Assembly (NCBI GenBank): GCA_023374045.1
Contig: CM041776.1
Coordinates: 345,711,636 to 345,775,635, forward strand
Source of the DNA: Limonium bicolor
Lineage: Eukaryota; Streptophyta; Magnoliopsida; Caryophyllales; Plumbaginaceae
Direction: 5' to 3'
Length of the DNA: 64,000 bases
Shown here: positions 59,150 through 64,000 of the stretch, piece after piece
Numbering within the stretch: the stretch's first letter is position 1
How the letters are laid out: each line of letters starts with the position of its first letter
Program-made: the position numbers and the translations under genes
Notes under the pieces: model-generated
The model's database searches: none
Told to the model about the DNA's origin: nothing
What the model saw: only the letters and a program-made list of their open reading frames with translations

Positions 59150-60450
59150 GAGGATTCCAAGGGCGATATATTTTTGCTCTTCGTCTATTCTGGATGATAC
59201 TCTTGGTCATATGCCTAGGCCAGTTTGGAGGGCTCTTTGGGGTGTGTTGGAATTAGTAAGGAAGGGGGGCAAGGAGGATGATAGGTGATGGTACAGATAC
59301 AAAAATTGTTAAGAGCTGGATTTTGGGGAAGCCTGGGGGACTACCGTTTATGTGGCATTTGCCATCAAATGTTAGGTTGAAAGGAATAGTGTCTTGGTTT
59401 ATTGACTTATCCTTTAGAGAGTGAAAGAAGAGTAGTATTAGAGGCTGGTTCACGGGGGGGGGGGGGAGGGGGTGCAAGTCTTATAATGGTGATGCAGTTA
59501 GGTGAGAAAGCAAGAAAGGATCAATGAGGTTGGAGCCTTACAAAAAGTGGAGATTTTACCATCAATTTAGCCTACTATATAGCTTTGTCGGAGGGAAGAG
59601 TTGCACATGCAACATCATCGAGTGATAGTCAATCAGGGAAGGCGATATGCAGGCTTAGGAAATGTCACTTACCACCTAGAATCCGGGTTTTTTCTTGGAA
59701 ATTCATGCATGGTTTTTGGCCATGCAAAACGGTGTTATCCTGAAGGTTTAGGGGAGATCATGACGTGCATTGTAGTTTATGTGGGGATGTGGAGGGCCTT
59801 GTGCATGTGTTCTTTCATTGTCCTAAGGTGTATATCAATTGCGAAAGGCATGGCGTTGCGTGCCTGATTCACTTGAGCTCTGACGCTGAAGTTAAAGATT
59901 TGGTTTTGAGTGTTTGTTTGCATGAGGGTGTGGCTATTATAACTAGTATATCCTTGGTGTTATATAAGGTTTGGTACTCCAATTGCCACGTGTTGCATGG
60001 GAGACTAAAGCGTTTGGACTTTGATGTGGGTTGTTAGAGAAGTGGGAATGGGATGCAAAGTACGTGGAATAATCAGTTAAAATGCCTGTTGATGGAAGTG
60101 TCGTGAAAGAGCAAGGTTTTAGGGTTGGAGCAATTTGTAGAAGTAGATTCGGGTAAACTCTGGAGGTGGGGGTGAAGGGAAGTAAATCTCTTGGTTGTTG
60201 AGGTTTTTACATTACTTTTTGGTTTAAAGCTAGCTTTAAAAATGGGTGTAAAAAAGTTATTGATATGTTCTTATTGTTTATCGGTTGTAAATTATTTTAA
60301 CATTTGTAAGAGTGGAGATATAGGTTATAATGCAGGTGTGATTTTGGAGGATGTTTAGGAGTTAGGGAAGAACTTTGGGCGAATAGTCTATGGTTTGGGT
60401 AGAGAGGATAATGTAACTACACATATTTTGGCAAACTTAGGAACAGGGGG
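59150..60450 (+). pseudogene. LINE ORF2 3' remnant (post-RT, zinc-binding, RNase H)
   Basis: Plus-strand pieces include IGDGTDTKIVKSWILGKPGG (after 59276), a zf-RVT-like finger CSLCGDVEGLVHVFFHCP near 59770-59825, and a degraded RNase H segment starting PVDGS near 60085, with ILEDV and REDNVTTHILANLG near 60330-60445. These are in the order seen at the 3' end of plant L1/RTE ORF2 proteins. Multiple stops and frameshifts are present, and the endonuclease and RT catalytic core are absent. Confidence 0.7.
59457..59473. repeat. Poly-G tract
   Basis: Fourteen or so consecutive G residues followed by AGGGGG. The length is likely unreliable in the assembly. Confidence 0.8.
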
Positions 60451-61045
60451 CGAGATGAAATCATGTGGAATGGTAATATCCCTATCTTGTGTACTTAAAA
60501 CATTGTAGCAATTAATGAAGTTGATGCTTGGTTTTGAGAAAAAAACATCATACGTCATCCTAGTGCCCAAAACGGTCAAAATGGCTTGCTCTCTTGTGTA
60601 GCTCAGACTCCCAACTGGTTCACATTCACTAAACTTACGGACTTCACTACCAATTCCAAACCAACTATCACGAGCATCCATCCATACGTTTTATCATTAT
60701 AATACCCATTAAGAAAACAGACTACTGTAAATGACTTGTTCCTTCACAAGCCTAAACCACCGTGGAATTCTTCCCTTCTGTTACCATCACATTGTTCCTC
60801 CTCCTTCTTCTAGTCTCCACGGCCCACCAGTCAATCTCATCTCGGACACTACCAATTGCACAACTGATAAGCCGCAGACTTATCATATTTTACCCATTAG
60901 ATTTATGATTATATTTGTGTAAATAAGGTTAAATATATGTTATTTATGCTTATTATGTGTTTAAGTATATTATTTGTACAGACTTATGTTTTATGAGGTT
61001 TTTGTGCAAGGAATGATTTTCTAGGCAAAAGTTCAATTGAAGCCG

Positions 61046-62011
61046 GACTCAATACCGGGTGGATCCTGCACGGCATGAACACAGAACAGAAAAGAGGCAT
61101 TGCCGGATGCGATGCCGGGTAAAGGCTATCCGGCATAAGTGTAAATTCGCTTCGGTTGACCATACGACAGCACATGTGTTCCACGTGTTTTCCAACCGAT
61201 GCCGGGTATATCCTACCCGGCATATGTACTGTTTCGCGCAGAATTGACGGTTTCGACCGTTAACAGTTGGGCGCATTTATCACGTGTGCCGGATACTGGC
61301 AATCCGGCACGACGCCCGGCAAGAGACATTTTGATGCCTATAAATAGGCCGAGAAAGGCTACAATTTGACATTCCAACATACTAAATCCACGCCATTTAC
61401 ACTTCAATTCCGCCTCATTCCATCTGTTGGTGTCCAAGGAATGTCTGCAGATCCATCCACGCAAAAGAAGAAGAAGTCCTTGACAGGTTAAGGCTATTAA
61501 CATCTCCTTCTCCCCCTTTGTATTTCTCTTCTTGTAATTGTGTGGATGGTGATGCAGAATCCTTGTTAGGTTTTGGTTAGGGATGAAATCCTTGTAAAAC
61601 TCTTATGATCATATATGGAATTTACGAGTTTCTTAACGGAGTTTTCTAGTCTTCATACAAGTTGAATGAGTCAGCCACTTATTCTCTTATCTCTAAGTCC
61701 TGTTTAAGGCTTTCAAAACAAGAATATGATAGATTAGGATCTCGGTAATCTTTAATATTGTTGTTCTGAAAAGTGGACAACAAATGCTAAGGTTTTGGAT
61801 TAATCTCTTATTTCCCATTATTCTGGTTGTATTCGCGGCATTGGCTATGCACGATGCAAGTAAGGATATTGAGTTCCTTTATTCAGAATTGATTCTGGAA
61901 GTGTTATATACGAAATGTACGATGCCGGATGTCGTGTCGGGTATAAGTTGTCCGGCACATTCAAGGCCGTGAATCTGCAGGGTAGCGGAGGTCCGGCATT
62001 ACACCCGGCAT
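61046..62011. repeat. Dispersed GATGCCGGGTA / TACCCGGCAT inverted motifs in the solo LTR
   Basis: At least six inverted pairs (near 61053, 61111, 61199, 61287, 61921 and 61991). The pair at about 61198-61222 is perfect: ATGCCGGGTA, 5-bp spacer, TACCCGGCAT. Confidence 0.85.
61338..61346 (+). promoter_or_regulatory. TATA box of the solo LTR
   Basis: CTATAAATA preceded by the CCGG motif cluster (U3) and followed by leader-like sequence. It fits an LTR promoter. Confidence 0.6.
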
Positions 62012-62368
62012 ATGCATTTTGCGAGACCAAATCCTCTTTGAGACTTGCCACCCTTGATTATTGATCATACGTTTCCCTTACATTGATAATCTTCCCAAAT
62101 CAAAGTTAGTTTATCTAGTTTTCTTAGTTTAGAAGCAACCTTTACTTTTCCCCTTATTATTATAGAATAGGCTTTTGCCCGGATTAGGACTAGTTTCTAT
62201 AAGTCCCTTGGGTTCGATACTCTCGGTTGTAATATACTTACACTATACTCCGACCGGGTTTTATTTGCTACCCGTAGTAGAGTTGTAGGTTTATTTAGGT
62301 TTAGTTTATTATTTCATTCTTTTTTTATGTATATAGTTTATCCCTACAAATTTCCTGTGAGCAACAAC

Positions 62369-62600
62369 CACACCATAACCTTACTGGTACTCAACCATCC
62401 ATATATTTCATGATTAGAATCGTCTTGATCTCCACCAGTTCAGACCCTCAACAACACCAAACCTCCAAAAAAGCAACAACAGCAACAGCCAATACGATTC
62501 CACTTCTTTGCCCTTCGCCAAACCAATAACCGGGTTTATCCCAGCGATACCACCGAACCAATTACCACAATCTCAAAATGGGCTAATTACGGTCTCCTGT
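62369..62600. other. Flank between two LTRs
   Basis: C/A-rich sequence without a recognised gene. Confidence 0.4.
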
Positions 62601-64000
62601 TGTTATACCCAAATTTCAACCCTCTCGGAGTAGTCTCTAAGGCATACGTGTCACAAAGGGCAAAATGGTCAAAATGCACCAATGCAGGATTTTCCAAGGA
62701 CATTCTCGGGATTTTCTATTTTCATATGACTTGTTCATTATCTCCAAACACTTCCAAATATCATGGTAATTATGAAAGGTATTTCATGATTTTCTGATAA
62801 TATTTATTTTGGAAATTAAGCTTTTAATAAGCTAGTTTCTTTAATAATTAACACATGAAATAACCTCAAAATAGAAATAAAAAAGGTTTTCAAAATTTAA
62901 ATAAAATAGTCACATGGTTAGCAGCATGACTACATACAGTCATAAACCTGGAATTATTTTATTTGGAACCTTAGCCCAAAATTTAAAAGAGAAATTCAAT
63001 CATTTTTGCAATTTTCTCTCTCCTCTGGAAAATACTGAAATCATAACAAAATGTCATGAAATTTTAACACAAGATAGTAGCTGATTTTTAGAGACTAATT
63101 CCATTGGAATTTCGTTATTTCGACTTTCCAATAATAAGTTATGAATTATGGGAGATTCCAGATTGTGAGATTTTTATCTAATTGGTTATTTATCGAAATA
63201 ACATGATTCCAACTCTCGAAATTCCTAAAATTCTTCTTTTATCTTTGGTTAAACTTTCAGATTTTTATCGTCCTGTAACATGTTTTAAAAAATCAGATGC
63301 TCTTAGAACACAAAATCAGGATTTTAGATAAAAAAATTTGTTCTATCAACATGGCCTTTCTCTTTCTATAAAAGGACCTTCCAAAAACGACCTATGGCAG
63401 AGAGAACACTTCCAAAGTCAGAAAACACAGCCACAAAGCTTCTCCCCACGTTTTTACACCTCCAAGCCTCAAATCAATACCGAAACCCTGCTGAAATCAC
63501 CCCGAAACCACTGAAAACACAATATTTCCTTCCCCATCAGACTTCCAAACACAAAACCACCTGAAAAACAGAAGCAAACCGTCCTTAACCATACAAGGAA
63601 GAAGGGGTCAGAAGCTCGGGTCGAAGTTGAACCGGATTGACTATCAACGAGGCGTTCGAAGTTTCCCCGTGAAGGAACAACCAAATCTCGAAGCCAAAAC
63701 AGGTTGGAATTCAAATTCTTTTAACTCCACTGATCTCATACAGTTCTGGTTGAAATTCATATTCGAATTGACTTTTCTTTGCTTCTGAATTAAGATCTGT
63801 TTTGTGTTTCTGTCCACTAAATTTTCAAAAGTTTCGTCCTTAATTCATAGTCAAATTGAAAACTTTCAATCACTAACGTTTTGTACATCTTTCAGGCTAC
63901 ACACCCATAAAATTTAAGCTCAAAAACCGTTGGGAACCGCCCAAACGCCGCCGTCCGCACCCACGGACGCTATGTCCGGGGTCCTGGACGCCTTGTCCGT
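62601..64000 (+). mobile_element. LTR (Ty3/Gypsy-like), runs past the window end
   Basis: Starts TGTTATACCCAAATTTC, a common plant LTR start, and has a TATA box (CTATAAAAGG near 63376) followed by a leader-like region. The other edge, a primer-binding site and coding domains lie beyond the window, so solo versus full-length cannot be decided. Confidence 0.6.

Larger units (their letters stand above)
60865..62363 (+). mobile_element. Solo LTR (1499 bp) with ACAAC target duplication
   Basis: Begins TGATAAGCCGCAGACTTATC and ends CCTGTGAGCA, flanked by identical ACAAC pentamers (60860-60864 and 62364-62368). There is no internal domain, so this is a solo LTR left by recombination. The start sequence resembles Athila/Tat-type Ty3/Gypsy LTRs. 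A TATA box CTATAAATA lies at 61338-61346, followed by an R/U5-like region with CTTGGGTTCGATACTCTCGG. Inverted GCCGG motifs cluster inside. Confidence 0.9.

Overview
The window is nuclear DNA of a flowering plant, most likely a eudicot. It is AT-rich and crowded with transposable elements. Three conserved genes with canonical plant GT-AG introns sit among the elements, all on the minus strand: an ITN1-like ankyrin-repeat membrane protein (27221-29922), cytosolic ribosomal protein L35/uL29 (34716-36980) and the splicing factor SF3B3/SF3b130 (54008-58183). No bacterial, plastid or viral genome organisation is seen. The species cannot be named from this sequence.

Layout. 1-1419 is one end of a CACTA (En/Spm) transposon packed with ACCGTGGTT-type subterminal repeats. 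It lies inside the 3' part of a minus-strand SIRE-type Ty1/Copia retrotransposon (1420-9205: ORF3, RNase H/RT, integrase, protease, gag, primer-binding site, LTR). 9615-11687 is a decayed CACTA transposase. 11688-17573 is a non-autonomous CACTA element that has captured pieces of two host genes, an ABCC transporter and a 3-hydroxyisobutyryl-CoA hydrolase-like gene. 17574-22123 holds a palindrome-rich 70-bp tandem array, an LTR-like stretch and a second SIRE fragment. 22124-27220 is intergenic with hAT and Stowaway MITEs. The ITN1-like gene follows, then a LINE ORF1 remnant, then RPL35, whose third intron contains a deleted hAT element.

37780-51790 is a degenerate satellite-like array (monomer about 165 bp, dimer 330 bp) split by two insertions. 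The first is a 10.2-kb CACTA element (38259-48477) with perfect ATT target duplications, a TNP2-type transposase, a PF03004-type second protein and a Ulp1/C48 protease region. The second is a 2.6-kb insertion (49144-51707) that itself carries a complete 442-bp TRIM and a solo TRIM LTR. SF3B3 follows, then LINE ORF2 debris, a solo LTR with ACAAC target duplications (60865-62363), and the start of another LTR running off the window.

The genes do not form a pathway; they are housekeeping or signalling genes in a repeat-rich neighbourhood. SF3B3 and the ITN1-like gene each need single-base corrections (2 and 3, all apparent deletions, several in short homopolymers) to read through as full-length family members, while RPL35 is intact. 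The pattern looks more like residual indel error in the assembly than biology, but pseudogenisation cannot be excluded from this window alone.
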